Assembly: GCA_026745465.1 (NCBI GenBank)
Contig: JACYXH010000310.1
Span: 2,294,501 to 2,358,500, forward strand
Source: Lota lota
Lineage: Eukaryota > Chordata > Actinopteri > Gadiformes > Lotidae
DNA length: 64,000 bases
Direction: 5' to 3'
Part shown: piece after piece, positions 23,001-55,920 of the stretch
Position numbering within the stretch: position 1 is the stretch's first letter
Layout: every line of letters starts with the position of its first letter
Made by a program: the position numbers and the translations under genes
Notes under the pieces: model-generated
Database searches by the model: none
What the model was told of the DNA's origin: nothing
Seen by the model: only the letters and a program-made list of their open reading frames with translations

Positions 23001-23695
23001 AAGCTCTAAGCGGCAGTCCCCCGAGCGAATACCTTGCCAGAGAAAGCCGTGGATTCAACGTGCTTAAACAGCTTCTGCTTTCTGATAACTGCCTGAAGGA
23101 GCTGTCCCAGCAGCCCAGGGGTGCACCCAGCCCCTCAGTGTTGCAGACCAATGGCAAGGCCAACGGAAGCATCCTCAGTCAGCCAACCCATAACAACCAC
23201 AACTTCCTCCAATCACCCTGGCAGCCCCACAGCTCACTCAGTTTGGGGCTCCCAGGTAACCTCAGGCCCCTGCCAACACCCCCAGCCTGTGAAATCCCCC
23301 TACGCTCCCCCTGGGGACGCAATGTGAGCCACCTTAGCCCTTGGCAAGTACCCCCAAAAAGGGATGCACCAACTCTGGTCAAACAAGAACCAGAGAGCCC
23401 GTCACGGTGGGCAGGGCAGGAGGAAGAGGCGGAGGGCTGTGACTCAAACCCAGACTCTCCACGGCTGACCCGCTCCAATCCTATCCTCTATTACATGTTG
23501 CAGAAAGGTAGTGCTCAGCTGAGGAAGGAGGCTAGGGATCAGACAGAAGGGAACCTGCCCATGGTCTGCGTTAAAGAGGAGCCAATCAGTGACGTGCATG
23601 GTTATGAACACAAACTGAGCTCTGCCCCACACTCGCCATCCCACAATGAAAAGCACAGCCACAAGAGCCAGCGGCTGAGCCAATCATCTGAATAG
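20042..23695 (+). CDS. nrip1: Nuclear receptor-interacting protein 1 (RIP140), intronless coding exon
   Basis: This is a nuclear corepressor (and sometimes coactivator) that binds agonist-bound nuclear receptors and recruits CtBP and deacetylases; in mammals it controls metabolism and ovarian function. I start at ATG 20,042 (MTHGEE, as in vertebrate orthologues); the frame is open two codons further but from TTG. The protein is 1217 aa (human 1158). LXXLL motifs lie at about residues 21 (LEGLL), 133 (LASLL), 265 (LALLL), 403-408 (leucine run), 593 (LMQLL), 787 (LQLLL), 900 (LSQLL) and 1008 (LKQLL). The third vertebrate motif is degenerate (LKGLM, 184). The CtBP motif PIDLS is at 467-471 and a CtBP-like PLDLC at 680-684. 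The C-terminal ligand-dependent motif runs from LTRSNP to YYML (1142-1153). Several psi-K-x-E sumoylation-type sites (VKTE, VKEE, VKQE) occur. A Thr/Ser tract from about 486 to 550 is encoded by triplet repeats. No introns interrupt the frame, as is usual for this gene. Confidence 0.97.
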   Translation: MTHGEEPGPETHKDSAVLTYLEGLLMHPVVTGSGAMASRRSEAAHHNQEQADKVGGSFQLPNHGPATPKAGTNGPSLGVSQNLKKARLLRSGVWNEPVNQRVSPPSAELNGQGGGLQNGNREGSPHAGESTLLASLLQSFSSRLQSVALSQHANKPATECSPPPKAPTTEKEPLPVYGTASSRLKGLMRKNKLQNHSNTPYSRRGHNQDRPPESPRSAHSATPPSAPVSTETVSCAERLKAVANMVKIRSSPAPSPKPSVACSQLALLLSSEAHLQQYSREHALKAQLSGRSASERLAAMATQQLGQGKRPPSAGDAPPVAQDGLSSLTTQNGKTSTNTATATLPRMVHTCPQSPSLLRSRSQSQTSPPPVAQGVSHAPSQPPREKRGFDSRPMRPPQTCSSLLLLLLNNHNNQKQLTKNGHLEESCGLLPPSGSSSVTSDSECSTQERSVAKDSSDAESTYSSCSPIDLSLRGRANAHAAGYKVNTTTTTTTSSSSSSLSSSSTVFSSAPAAFSPPPSAHCSSVTFSSPTAVVPSASSSFSSPSSSYNTSSLDKLTETLINKWKPEPSWSQGPKSKETEVNPDLKSHSKVTLMQLLLERRNNDNKGNRCAANEDLPLDVTMATMSRGPADELVSWDETRTKSPLEKLGASAQSRCSLSRDPGGSLSLHSSPSPHIQSSPLDLCKSKSFPAEKASEPAFSASKLLQNLAQCGTASPSPPMPLSKVQGQDVEVGKPLVLLERLSAPIHRNTTTPLSERPSGSGTPFSRSEASPPSSQIENLLERRTVLQLLLGTGSAAATVHRKDRPVAGGVPRTVEWPGMSFEKSLGTSVICDSSNGPTVDVKVKTETEEEAARSPATSVDSVIRKRRGCPDKNSPTPDPPYDFKTEPRPAEVIAKYGLLSQLLKQQNATYYSSAAMQTETQPRQVKEEQRDYHGPSPKKRRPFPDLTDSVHSIRSPRAVDSGDGGNTHPSPFQEDPPQQRRPKEEEALSGSPPSEYLARESRGFNVLKQLLLSDNCLKELSQQPRGAPSPSVLQTNGKANGSILSQPTHNNHNFLQSPWQPHSSLSLGLPGNLRPLPTPPACEIPLRSPWGRNVSHLSPWQVPPKRDAPTLVKQEPESPSRWAGQEEEAEGCDSNPDSPRLTRSNPILYYMLQKGSAQLRKEARDQTEGNLPMVCVKEEPISDVHGYEHKLSSAPHSPSHNEKHSHKSQRLSQSSE
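21499..21555 (+). repeat. Coding (ACC)n(TCC)n microsatellite in NRIP1
   Basis: In-frame ACC then TCC/CTC triplets encode about eight Thr followed by a Ser run. They lie just after the CtBP-binding PIDLS region, in a spacer between receptor-binding motifs. Confidence 0.9.
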
Positions 23696-24723
23696 AGGTT
23701 TTATCTAAGGTAGAAACCTTTATCAAAACAGAAAAAAGGACTAAAGATAACAATTATACTTTTTCGTTCTTTTTTACTGACTTGCCAAATTGGTTTGCAG
23801 TTTAATTAAATGAAATGACAGAATGCTGAATATACGATTTTTTTTGTAAACTGGCGCAAGTTCAAGTTCAAAGACATATATCATGACTTTGTTATTTAAA
23901 ATGTTTAGGTTATTGAATGGTACAGAATAGCTCTATGTTAGCAGAATGTCAATCGATTAAACCAAAATAATGAAAGCATCCAATCTATTTTCCTCCATTT
24001 CAGATAGTCATGCAATTGTATTTAACCTTCTGAATTCCAAAGTCCACCTAAAGAATTGGGTACTATTTGTCTGATTTGTTCTCAAACCAGTTCCAATCAG
24101 TTTTTTATCTGGTTCAGAATAAAATAAATTAGGGTAAGCACAGCAGTCCTTTACAAAGACGTACACCAAGAAAAATGTAAAGGACGACCCTAAAAACCAT
24201 ATTCACAGCAATGGCAGAGAACATTCCAATGATGAATATGTCATATCTTATTCCCTTAAGAATTATGGTTTATTTACAAGTTAAATCACAACAGTCAATT
24301 GCGGTCAACAATTAATTGTAATTTGCTTTTATCTGAATTGAACTTGTTAAGACTAAATTTCAACAGTGCAAATTTCAATGTCTTTACTGAGGGAATGTGC
24401 ACTTTGTTGCAGTGGCAAGAAACTATTACCTTCCCATTCATTGTAAACTAGCACTATTTTGCCAATGCACACAGACATGGCATCAAGCTGTTGGAACTTT
24501 ACATATAGTCCGAAATTCAGACCAAAGTTTGCACTGTTGATATGTTTCTAGTCTTTGGTGTCCTATGGATAAGTTCATGGCATGTTATAAACAATGTCAG
24601 TATTGTTATATGTTGAGAATTTGACAATTTGTGACTTTCATCATTTCTTGACTCTTGTGCTGTATGGACACCTTTTTTTGTGGCGGTCTCTTAAGTCATA
24701 AAATGTCAGAAGAATTGCATGAA

Positions 24724-24729
24724 AATAAA
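24724..24729 (+). terminator. Proximal polyadenylation signal AATAAA (NRIP1)
   Basis: AATAAA inside an A-rich stretch. Downstream sequence is only moderately T-rich, so this is the weakest of the three candidates. Confidence 0.35.
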
Positions 24730-25300
24730 GAAGAAGAAAAAAAACACAGGTACAGTTTTCATTGCAGCTGGATCTATGTACCTGCCCCAATCCCGTAATA
24801 CTCACCAAGACATGCTGGTGTCTTGAGGGATACCTGGTTTCTAGCTCCTTATTTTTGATTGTACTGTATTTTTCTCAGTATCAGTTTTAGTTTCACACAC
24901 TGTGTTGTCCATTACTTTAAGTACATATACCTTATGAATAATGTTTCTTCTAATACAAATACATTTTCACGATGGTTAAATATATTTGTGTAAATAGTAC
25001 TTTCATTATGAAAGATGACTATTTTGTATTGTTGAAGAAAAAGATATTACCCTAGTTTTTAATTCCCTGAATATGTAAATATGAATTATATGCGTACTAG
25101 TGTACATACAAAGGCAGAGGATGCTATGCCCATCTTTTTCGTTTGTTTTCTTTTCGTTGGTTTGTTCTTTGCATGTGTCTCAATGTGGTAAATGATAATC
25201 CTATCCTGCGCTGTGTCGTGTAACAATATGTCTGACTCGTCACTGCTGCTTGGTGCATGCAGACGCATGGTGAAACTACCTGTGTATCCCTACTGGTGAT

Positions 25301-25334
25301 GGGGGTGGGGGGTGGGTGGGTGGGGAGGGCGGGA
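25301..25334 (+). promoter_or_regulatory. G-quadruplex motif in NRIP1 3' UTR (sense strand)
   Basis: Seven runs of at least three G are separated by single non-G bases, far exceeding the minimal four-run G4 pattern and favouring a parallel fold. It is on the transcribed sense strand, so the RNA could fold, and it sits about 115 nt before the polyadenylation signal at 25,450. Confidence 0.75.
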
Positions 25335-25449
25335 AATGTCAAGTCTTAAAATAGGTCTTCATTTTTTTTTTTCAAGGCGGTTCGTTTAGAATATGAACAG
25401 TCCCTAAATAACCACATGGCTATTGAGCAAGTTGATGAAGATGTGTGAA

Positions 25450-25455
25450 AATAAA
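25450..25455 (+). terminator. Polyadenylation signal AATAAA (NRIP1)
   Basis: AATAAA followed within 40 nt by TTTGTGATC and a T-rich tract, a good downstream element. Confidence 0.6.
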
Positions 25456-25715
25456 TGTGCATTGAATATTTTTGTGATCTTTCTTTTATTTTATTTCTGT
25501 TACTGGTTATGAAAAGGCTCTGTGATGTGACTGGGGCTTGGGGCTGTTATGGCGGATTGACGTACAATCATAGACATGCATTGTGCATCTGAGAAATACA
25601 TTTGTAGCAACAAATTAAAAAAAAATGGTGTTTCATTTTTCCATGTGAAGAAATGAAGCCTAATTTCATTTTTTATGTTGTCATTTTTGGTGTTCATTTG
25701 CACTGATATCTCAAA

Positions 25716-25721
25716 AATAAA
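25716..25721 (+). terminator. Distal polyadenylation signal AATAAA (NRIP1)
   Basis: AATAAA followed by a GTGGTTTCC and T-rich stretch at about 25,749-25,765. Probably the distal mRNA end. Confidence 0.6.
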
Positions 25722-25759
25722 GTTCTAAAATGCATGACCTAGTATTAATGTGGTTTCCT

Positions 25760-26964
25760 TTTTCTACTCTGCCATTCAGTTTTGCTATTTTATTGACACA
25801 TGGTACTTATTATAGATATAATAATATTTTAGCTTATTTCTAAATAATGTATACTTTAAAATAATAATGTATACATTAATATACATATATACTTACATTT
25901 CTCTAGATGACACCACACAAATAACAATTCTATATTTAATTTCTGGCTTTAATATTTCACAATTATACATTGTCAAGTCTAGAACTAATAGTAATAACAC
26001 CCTCAGAACATATTGTAGGTATTAGTTCCAACTATCTTTAGTCCGTGAGAGCACACGAACATGAGTCTGGTAGAGCAGACATTCAAAAGAGTGAAAGCCT
26101 TTCAGCAATCAAAGACGATGGTGATAATTATAGTAGGGCCAGAGGATGTCCTGTACTTTCCTCTAAAAGGGCCTTCAGAGCCCATTGCTGTTCTCTACAG
26201 TGCCAGACAAAGGCAGGAAAGACATTTAGAGAAGGGAGGACACACGGAGGTCAACAGATGTGCCCTGAATGCATGGCCAAGGATGACCCTGAAAAACTAA
26301 ATGGAACATGTTATTGTATTGGTCAGCCTAAACAGCCCAAAGAGATGGCATTAAACAGCCATTAGCAGAGCTGAATTTGTTGGTGCAGATGGACCTCAGT
26401 GTTATCCATTTCATCATGGTGTTTTGGTGTTTTGGGCCCAGAGCAGAACAAAACTGTGGCACTGGTGAGGCATTACTCCAAAGGTCAAGAAGAGTTCAAG
26501 TCCTAACTTTCCTGTGGCCCTGCACATCAACACAAAGTCCAGCCGTTGAACAAAGGACTTTTTGTTTACACTGCATTTTTGAGATCCAACACAGTTCCTC
26601 ATCCCTGACTTCCCTTTTTTTATTTAATCCTCCTCATGACTGTCTGCACTCTCTTTAAACTCTCAGTAACCTTTCCCCTCGCCAAACTACTCCATTTCGC
26701 GAGTTCTTATCAATCCTGAACCACCAATAACCCCACAAGTTTCCTCCAAGTTCTGTTGCAGCGGCGAGCATGAAAGGGGAAGACGGCAGGCTTTAGAAGT
26801 TTAAGCTGAGGTCAAGGTGTAAAACTTGACAATCGCCTGTTTGTCAAGGGTAGCGCAGCGAGGCCGCATAACATTCCACCAAATGATTTAAATTGAGCCT
26901 AAGCAGTGAGAGAGCTAGCATGTATGGTTGTATTATGGCCTTCAAAAGTACTCACTATGCGGTG
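25760..26964. other. Intergenic between NRIP1 and USP25, no gene seen
   Basis: An AT-rich stretch followed by moderately GC-rich sequence. A 106-codon frame at 26,045-26,365 overlaps a different 79-codon frame on the same strand; neither has recognisable domains. Confidence 0.45.
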
Positions 26965-27332
26965 TTAAAGGTGAAGTGTTTGGCATTTAGTGGCATCTAG
27001 CTGTTAGGTTGGTAATGCAACCAACTGAATATCCCCCCCCACCCCCTTCACCATCCCTCACCCCTCCCTTTACAACGACGTTGGAGAAGCAATTCTGATT
27101 ATTAATTTAAAACGTGCCTCCCTAGAGCGGTTTGTCTGTTCCGGGCACCTGTATAAAGATGGCGGTGCAACATGGCGGGCTCCGTGGAGAAGGACCCACT
27201 CCCTATGTAGACATAATGGGCTCATTCTTAGGTAACGAAAACCCAATGATTCTTAATTTCCATGGGATTTGGACTTATGAATATTATATTCAGTTTCTGC
27301 CGAGTTCGGCCAAATTCTTAACCAAACTTTAA
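26965..27332 (+). mobile_element. Degenerate non-autonomous teleost DNA element (MITE-like)
   Basis: The copy begins TTAAAGGTGAAGTGTTTGG and ends with CTTTAA, consistent with decayed terminal inverted repeats. Inside are features I know from a very common teleost repeat: TTTAGTGGCATCTAG near the left end, a C-rich tract, AAGATGGCGGTGCAACATGG, and a GGTAACGAAAACCCAATGATT-like block (shortened here by one end base). No coding capacity. Family identity is from recall of teleost repeats, not a search. Confidence 0.65.
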
Positions 27333-27344
27333 TTAATCTAAAAT

Positions 27345-27368
27345 ATTCCCTCAACATTTTGAGGGAAT
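27345..27368. repeat. Perfect 10-bp inverted repeat, 4-nt loop
   Basis: ATTCCCTCAA and TTGAGGGAAT flank CATT. The arms continue outward as TAAAAT/TTTTA after a 2-nt bulge. It lies just right of the MITE-like element. Confidence 0.9.
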
Positions 27369-28286
27369 TTTAGCTACAGCCACCAAAGGAACCATATACC
27401 ATGGATCTTGTTTTCCTTTTTCTTTCTTTAATCTTATTTGTACAAGGGGTCCCTCAAATGTGAAATCTAAATGTAACACTCAGGATGAACCTTGCCAAAA
27501 CCTTGGTTCTCCACTATATCAATTGTCAACAGTGTTTCACAACTCTGGGCACAGTTGAGCTGTTAAATATATTCATGTAGTTTGCTATTTGTAGACTACA
27601 GTGTTGCTGAGGTATTTTCCATCCTTCACTGAAGTGGGGTGATTTGGTTATTCACATGGAGACCATACCAAGCCAAAACTTGTCATTAGTTGTCATGGTG
27701 ATGGGTGTGATAAATATACTCACAGATGTTCGGACACCAGGTGCTCGAACTTTGAGCATATGGTTTGACCTCGGATGTTATATAAACACAGATATACACA
27801 GGGTAATTAGCATTTTATGGGTCACATGACCTCATTTGGACAGTCACTCACTAAGCTCTCACTGGATCTCTGAAAGGGAATTTTCTGTGTGAAAAAAACT
27901 GTGGTAAATGTTTAACAGCTTTAACTTGATGAGTAAAGACAATATATGTGGAAGCACAATAACAGGGTTTGAAAAATAAATGAATATTAATAACAATATA
28001 AAATTAAGAAATAATAATACCTGGGTCAAACTTCTTGACGTTGTTTATCCTCCAGCCCTACCGGCTCCCTCAGTGGATCCTTGGCGTTTGAAGAAGTACA
28101 TCTTTGTGATGTCTGTTTGTTACTCCCCAGGGGTCATGACCTCCAGCCTCTAGCACCTCCCTTCACTCCTGCCCCCCACCCCACTCCTCCCCACCCTGAC
28201 CTAGCTGATCCTCTTTCCCGACACAGGATCAACTGTTTGCCTGCAGCTGTGGACACAACCCCCCACCACCCCTCCTTTACAAATAC

Positions 28287-28287
28287 A

Positions 28288-28324
<37 letters not shown>

Positions 28325-28374
28325 CACGCACACTCACACAAACATACACACACAGACACACACACACATACACC
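28287..28374. repeat. Interrupted (CA)n microsatellite
   Basis: CA runs broken by CCCACG, CATA and GA. Confidence 0.9.
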
Positions 28375-29426
28375 TCTAGCCAACCCCAAAGGATCGCAAT
28401 CCTGTGGCCATTATTTAAATTTCTCCTGTAAAGATGCTAGCTGACAGCCTGGTTTTTATTCTTTGGCTTTTAATCGCACTCGGTTTGCCTTTTGACCTGG
28501 CCTGCCTCCTTGTAGTACAAGCCTGGGCATTATTCTTCAGTAATGACTAATCGTTTTGACGCGATGATCTCTTAAGTCTATGGGAGCACTTATTAAATAT
28601 AGCAAGGGACAGCGAGATAATTGCCTGGACTGAAAAAGGTCAGCCCTTGCTTAATGTGAGGTTAACAGGGAATAGGTAGTAAGACTAAAGGGCAAGGGTT
28701 CGTATTTTTTTATTATTGATAAGAGAAATGGCAGGCGTTTTGTACAAGCCTGTGAATGCATGCAAACAGGGTGAATAAATTATTCAGGGCGAGTTGGAGT
28801 CCCCTCAGTCCACAGTGCAGACTGTCGGCTTGAGAGATCTTGGCTGACATTGAGGGGAACATGGCTGACATTTGCAGTGTCACATAAGCGCAAGGGTAAA
28901 TGCTTTACAAACTGGCTGGGGAAAACTATAGCGAGGTCCATCTCCTGTCTGCTAATGCCTCTTTTCTCCTTCTGTCTTCTCCTAGTCCTGCCATGACCTC
29001 TTGCTCCCCTGACACATGACCGTATCCTTGTCCCTCCTTTCTCCAATGGTGTTTGTTGTTTCGAGACTGAGGGAACCGCCCCAGGCCGCTGACATTTTAC
29101 TTTCAGATTTGCTCATTTCACACTGAGCTGATTGTCACATGTGCTAATGCAGCAAAATTACAATTTAGAACAGCGATATGTAAAACAAAGAAACCTCAGC
29201 CATTGCTACCTCTTTGATGTTTCACCAAACCACCGCTTCAAGGAAATGTGCTCATCTGTTATTTCCCCCCTCATGCACCGTCACACGTGATGACATCGTG
29301 GCTCATCTGCGAGGTCGTGAACTTGCCGGGTAAACATTTCTCAAAATCCTTGCTAGAATGAGAAAGGTTATTTGAGTATCAACCTGTCTGGCTCAGACTA
29401 GCTGGAGAGTCACACTTTATTCTGTT

Positions 29427-29441
29427 GGGGGGGGGGGGGGG
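29427..29441. repeat. G15 homopolymer
   Basis: Pure G run in otherwise mixed sequence. Confidence 0.9.
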
Positions 29442-31502
29442 TAGTCTTAAGCCATTAAGATAGGGGAGGGGGGAGCAGCAGGACAAGTTTAACTGACAAC
29501 TGTGGGACTGGCTTGTTTAGCCGTGTGGACCTATGAATGATCGTAGCTGTGGTGGACTCTATGGCATTAGGAACCATACTGTGGACATTTTTGAGGCATT
29601 AATAGTTTAACACCCTGAAATGGGGATGACTGCCTTGCTTCAAGGGGTATCAGAAACATGGTCAAAGGCACACAAGCCTGTCAATCCATGTGTTTTCTCT
29701 CAATACAAATGTTAATTGGACAAGGGAGGGTTCACACTTCCGAGACTTCCACGTGGATCCCAACAGTAGCCTGAATGTCTCAGACAGAGTATCCCCTGAG
29801 AATCCTTCACTTTAGTGCCCTATCATTAAAGTACAAGTCACTTGTGAATTTGATGAAAACTAACCTTTAAAAGCCTGTGTGGTATCAAAAGGTCCCTGAT
29901 ACTTGGTACACAAAATGTTTGAGCCATACATAGCGCAAATGTCCAGATCCAGTATGGCTTCCGATGGTCCATGCCCTTAGAAGAGACAGAGATGGAAAAA
30001 GATGTCTGCTTACGATTGATCAATAGATAAACAAACCAATACACGACTATTTGTAAAAAAATGCACTATAACACCCAACAACGGCAAGAAAACACCTGAT
30101 TAATATTGGCATTTAGAAAAGTGATCACCTACAAAGTGTGTAAAAACATTTGGAGAAAAAAATTAAAGAATAAATATCTCAAACTGGAAGTGTACTTGTC
30201 ATTTTTATATTCAATACATCTGTGATGTGGTCCCTCAAAATCATTTAGGTCAGTTTTCATGAAGAGAGCTATAGCTTTGTGTGTACATGGGTTAAACTGA
30301 ATTAGAGGTTCTAAGATCCGCTTTCATCCTGGTGGACAAGCAAGTCCAAACGCTGTGGTTGATACCTGTATATTTCTGCAATGGATAAAACTTTTTTTAA
30401 TTGAATTGTCCCACTGATTATTTAATTAATTTGTCTCATTGGCCTCCTGATGTCTCTCTGCCCAGACAACAGGGCTAGAGGCCCTACACAGAGTCCTCCA
30501 GGTAACCTTCACACAAGCTAGTGGTCATTCCCTATTTCAGTATTCAGCACGAAGTATCAAATATTGATTAACTTGCAGCTCTTGGAATTGGAAAACAGAG
30601 TCTTTGATTTACAATGCTACTTGATTTACCAAGCGAAATCGTTTTCATGAACCATTTGCTTTTACCTCATTCATCCTGCTAGCGTTTTGTGGATCTGTCT
30701 TTATATAACCAGACCTACCAGGTGGTCCAAATAAGATGCTATGTTTCCCCCTGCTGGACAAAGAAAGAAATGCTTGTGCAACGCAACCTAAATGCTGAAA
30801 ACCTACTTCTTTTTTTGCAACCGTTGCATTACGTAAAACAACATATGTTTAATTATACCCCGCCACATTCACAGTTAAACTACTACGACTAATAATACAC
30901 GCACACATTATTAATATGTATGCACTAGTTAGATGACAGAGGAGTGTGCTACTGAAGCATCAAAAGCATGACCTAGTTATATGTGGAAAAAAACTGTTCT
31001 CCCACTTCCTCCATAAAATTAATAACAACTGACAGATTTGAATATCGAATGTTTAGATGTTTTCCTCTCGTTGTACTTTCTGAATAATAAGCTCACAAAG
31101 AGACTGTGGAAAAGTGTTTAATAAACTGAAATAGGCTACACATTGTAATGTTGAGCCATTGTGGATGGTACCTAGTAACATACTGCCCTAGTTAATAAAC
31201 GTATGAAAAGAAAATATGTTGGTGGACCATAAAAAACAAAATCTAACACTGTAATAAGTATACAGTGCAGTCAATGCACTGTCAAGAACAATGTGTTTGT
31301 TTTTTTAAGTATAATTAAATAAATAAATATATAATAAATACATAATATACACAATATTTACATAAAGCTATAAAGTAGACACACAACCAAACCAAAGTGA
31401 ATGACATCATATGTTTCTCAGGCATACCTTTCAGAAATATCAAGTCACGGTGAAGTTTCTGATGATTATAAAAGTCGTGTATTATTTCTGCATATTTTAT
31501 TG

Positions 31503-31660
31503 GATGGTGTAATGGCTAGAATGTTTGACTCGCAGCAAGGTTTTGGGTTAGATCCCCTAGGTCCACAGCTGGAGCCATAAGAGGTCAAATGATTACATGC
31601 TCCTAATGCCCTGCATCCACTTTTACTGTATGTTGATTTGGATAAAAATGCTTAATAGTA
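31503..31660 (+). mobile_element. tRNA-derived SINE
   Basis: A tRNA-like head has an A-box-like TGGCTAGAATGT (31,513) and a B-box-like GGGTTAGATCC (31,545). The copy ends in TTGGATAAAAATGCTTAATA (31,638-31,657), the decayed tail shared by teleost SINEs and L2-type LINEs. It lies about 1 kb upstream of USP25 exon 1. Several substitutions indicate an old copy. Confidence 0.75.
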
Positions 31661-31720
31661 GTCAAGTCACATTTATTTATAGACAAACAACATGAGATGG
31701 CCAAAGTGCTGTAAAGTTGA
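31661..31720 (+). mobile_element. Fragment of a common teleost interspersed repeat
   Basis: CACATTTATTTATAGACAAA and CCAAAGTGCTGTAAAG resemble a widespread teleost element containing CATTTATTTATATAGCAC and CCAAAGTGCTTTACA. Directly adjoins the SINE. Family assigned from memory. Confidence 0.5.
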
Positions 31721-32111
31721 CAATTTAAAACAAATAATAATGATTATTAGTTGTATGCAAATAATTGGAAAAAACATACATGTTTTCTAGTAAATAGAAA
31801 ATACATGATAATATTAATCCAATGTAATTAGATATTATTCTATAAAATATCTACAAATTATTATCAAATAAAGGGGCCACAGAGTGTTCACCTGCCAAAA
31901 GGTATACCCCAGGGAACTGGACTGCCTCCGTTGCTAATTATTTTTCTTATACTGCAGGGTATGTCACATCTACACATTCTCCAAAGAGTTCTCATCTGGG
32001 GCCACAACAGGGAGGCCAGCCCCAGGGAAGTCTACGGCTTGTGGAAACAAGTATGCACATCCATCTCTATGGCACTGAGAGCAAGGAACTTCAGAGGGTG
32101 TCGTAGTGGGT

Positions 32112-32142
32112 CCTGTCACCATTCATGGTGAATGGTGACAGG
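32112..32142. repeat. Perfect 14-bp inverted repeat, 3-nt loop
   Basis: CCTGTCACCATTCA (32,112-32,125) and TGAATGGTGACAGG (32,129-32,142) are exact reverse complements around TGG. It lies about 550 bp upstream of the USP25 start codon. Confidence 0.97.
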
Positions 32143-32438
32143 TGCTGCTTCTTTCCTGTGGTGTTCTGTGGGAAGGAACAACAAGGTTTGCATGTGTGTT
32201 GGGAGGGGAGGATGGTAATTGGCAAAAATTACAATACTGAGGATATACAGCAACACATCATTGATCATTCCATCCTCTTCAATAACTGAGAAACACCTTA
32301 CAAAACATCAGACACTCCTTACCCCAACCCCTGCCATTCTCCCCCTTTCAATTACATATTTATATGTATATATATATATTTAAGAGACATTATCAATAAA
32401 TTATTTCATGTTGATCTTGTATCGGTGTAATCTTTCAG

Positions 32439-32690
32439 TTACGTCATTTTCACAGGTTTGATCCGTGACGTAAACTTAGTTCAGACAGACATGAGTAATC
32501 GAAAACACATTTCGAGGAGCAGCAATGTTTTCATGCCTGACGTCTAGCGCTGCTATGCCATGGCGCCCGTTATGTCGCTGATTGCGAAGGAAACATCTTA
32601 GCTCTTGTTTTCGTTTGGTTTAATAATAATAATAAAAAAGCGCTTCGCCATACTGGTTTGTCTTTAACATCACTTCACCCTGAACCGGCC
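32439..32690 (+). promoter_or_regulatory. usp25: USP25 promoter / 5' UTR with an inverted pair of CRE/ATF sites
   Basis: TTACGTCA (32,439-32,446) and TGACGTAA (32,466-32,473) are exact reverse complements, both matching ATF/CREB octamers, 19 bp apart and about 220-250 bp before the ATG. CpGs are frequent through to the start codon. The transcription start itself is not identifiable. Confidence 0.5.
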
Positions 32691-55189
<22,499 letters not shown>

Positions 55190-55213
55190 GCGAGACCCGC
55201 GAACCACACATAA

Positions 55214-55238
55214 CCCCCCCCCCCCCCCCCCCCCCCCC
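55214..55238 (+). repeat. C25 homopolymer in USP25 3' UTR
   Basis: Pure C run shortly after the stop codon; a potential poly(C)-binding-protein site in the mRNA. Confidence 0.93.
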
Positions 55239-55905
55239 TCCTGCCCTGGGCGCCAAAACCCTATGGATCTTTCTCTCTCGCTAGCTCTCTCTCTCTCAAA
55301 ACCCATGCCTTTCTCGCAACCCAGGGGTCAGTCTCATATAGGCGTTATTCCCGTTTTTTTGCTGCTATAGGTTTTATCATTATAAATATTATTTCAAACT
55401 TTATACGTTACGTAACATGCAACGGAGGATGTTTTTGGTTGTGGGTGAAGGCCTAACAGAAGTGTAAAGATGGGAGAGAGATGCAATCCTACAGCGATTG
55501 AACAACACATATTCAGCTTCTGCTTTGCAAAAGAAAGATACAATAGCGGTTAAGGGCTTAATTTGTTAATGGTTGTTGCTGTTTGGTTAAAGCCCCCACC
55601 CCCCCACCACATGGCTCTTTTTTTAAGCTCTCCTTTCCATGTGGAAAGGATCACCCTGCTGCTCTGCCACCTGTTTGGTACAGTATTATCATATCTCATT
55701 TTGTTTTCTTTTTCTTTTCTAAGTAAGCAATGAAATGAGCGGTGTCTTGAGATTTGTCCGAGGCTGTAAGCATCTCAAGCAGGTTTCGCGTGGACTGCAC
55801 CAGAATGGAGACGTCTTATCTGGCGTCTGGTAGTGGGCTGTGGTCGCTCTGTGGCTTGTTAATAAATCGAGAGAATAAAATTTTATTTATGGCCCTTTTA
55901 GGCCA

Positions 55906-55911
55906 AATAAA
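55906..55911 (+). terminator. Polyadenylation signal AATAAA (USP25)
   Basis: The last of three clustered AATAAA hexamers (55,861, 55,874, 55,906). It is followed by TGTTTGTGTCTG and a T7 tract, a good downstream element. Confidence 0.75.
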
Positions 55912-55920
55912 ACATGTTTG

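Larger units (their letters stand above)
23696..25740 (+). other. nrip1: NRIP1 3' UTR
   Basis: About 2 kb of AT-rich, non-repetitive sequence follows the stop codon, with AATAAA signals at 24,724, 25,450 and 25,716. The last is followed by T- and GT-rich sequence. The length suits NRIP1, which has a long 3' UTR in mammals. ATTTA-type elements are scattered through it. Confidence 0.75.
27370..31500. other. Intergenic, no gene seen
   Basis: Contains an interrupted CA repeat (28,287-28,374) and a G15 run (29,427-29,441). A non-repetitive stretch at about 28,400-28,760 has the even composition typical of conserved non-coding elements, but conservation cannot be judged here. No coding evidence. 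Confidence 0.4.
55190..55920 (+). other. usp25: USP25 3' UTR
   Basis: About 730 nt follow the stop codon. A C25 run lies 25 nt after the stop, and AATAAA signals occur at 55,861, 55,874 and 55,906. Confidence 0.8.

Noticed and set aside
26045..26365. 106-codon frame with several Cys, looks zinc-finger-like
   Set aside because: Cys/His spacing fits no zinc-finger pattern, and a second frame overlaps it; no support.
31931..32131. 66-codon frame following TGCAGG, possible exon
   Set aside because: It has an acceptor-like start but no homology, and it runs into the palindrome at 32,112; not enough to call a gene.
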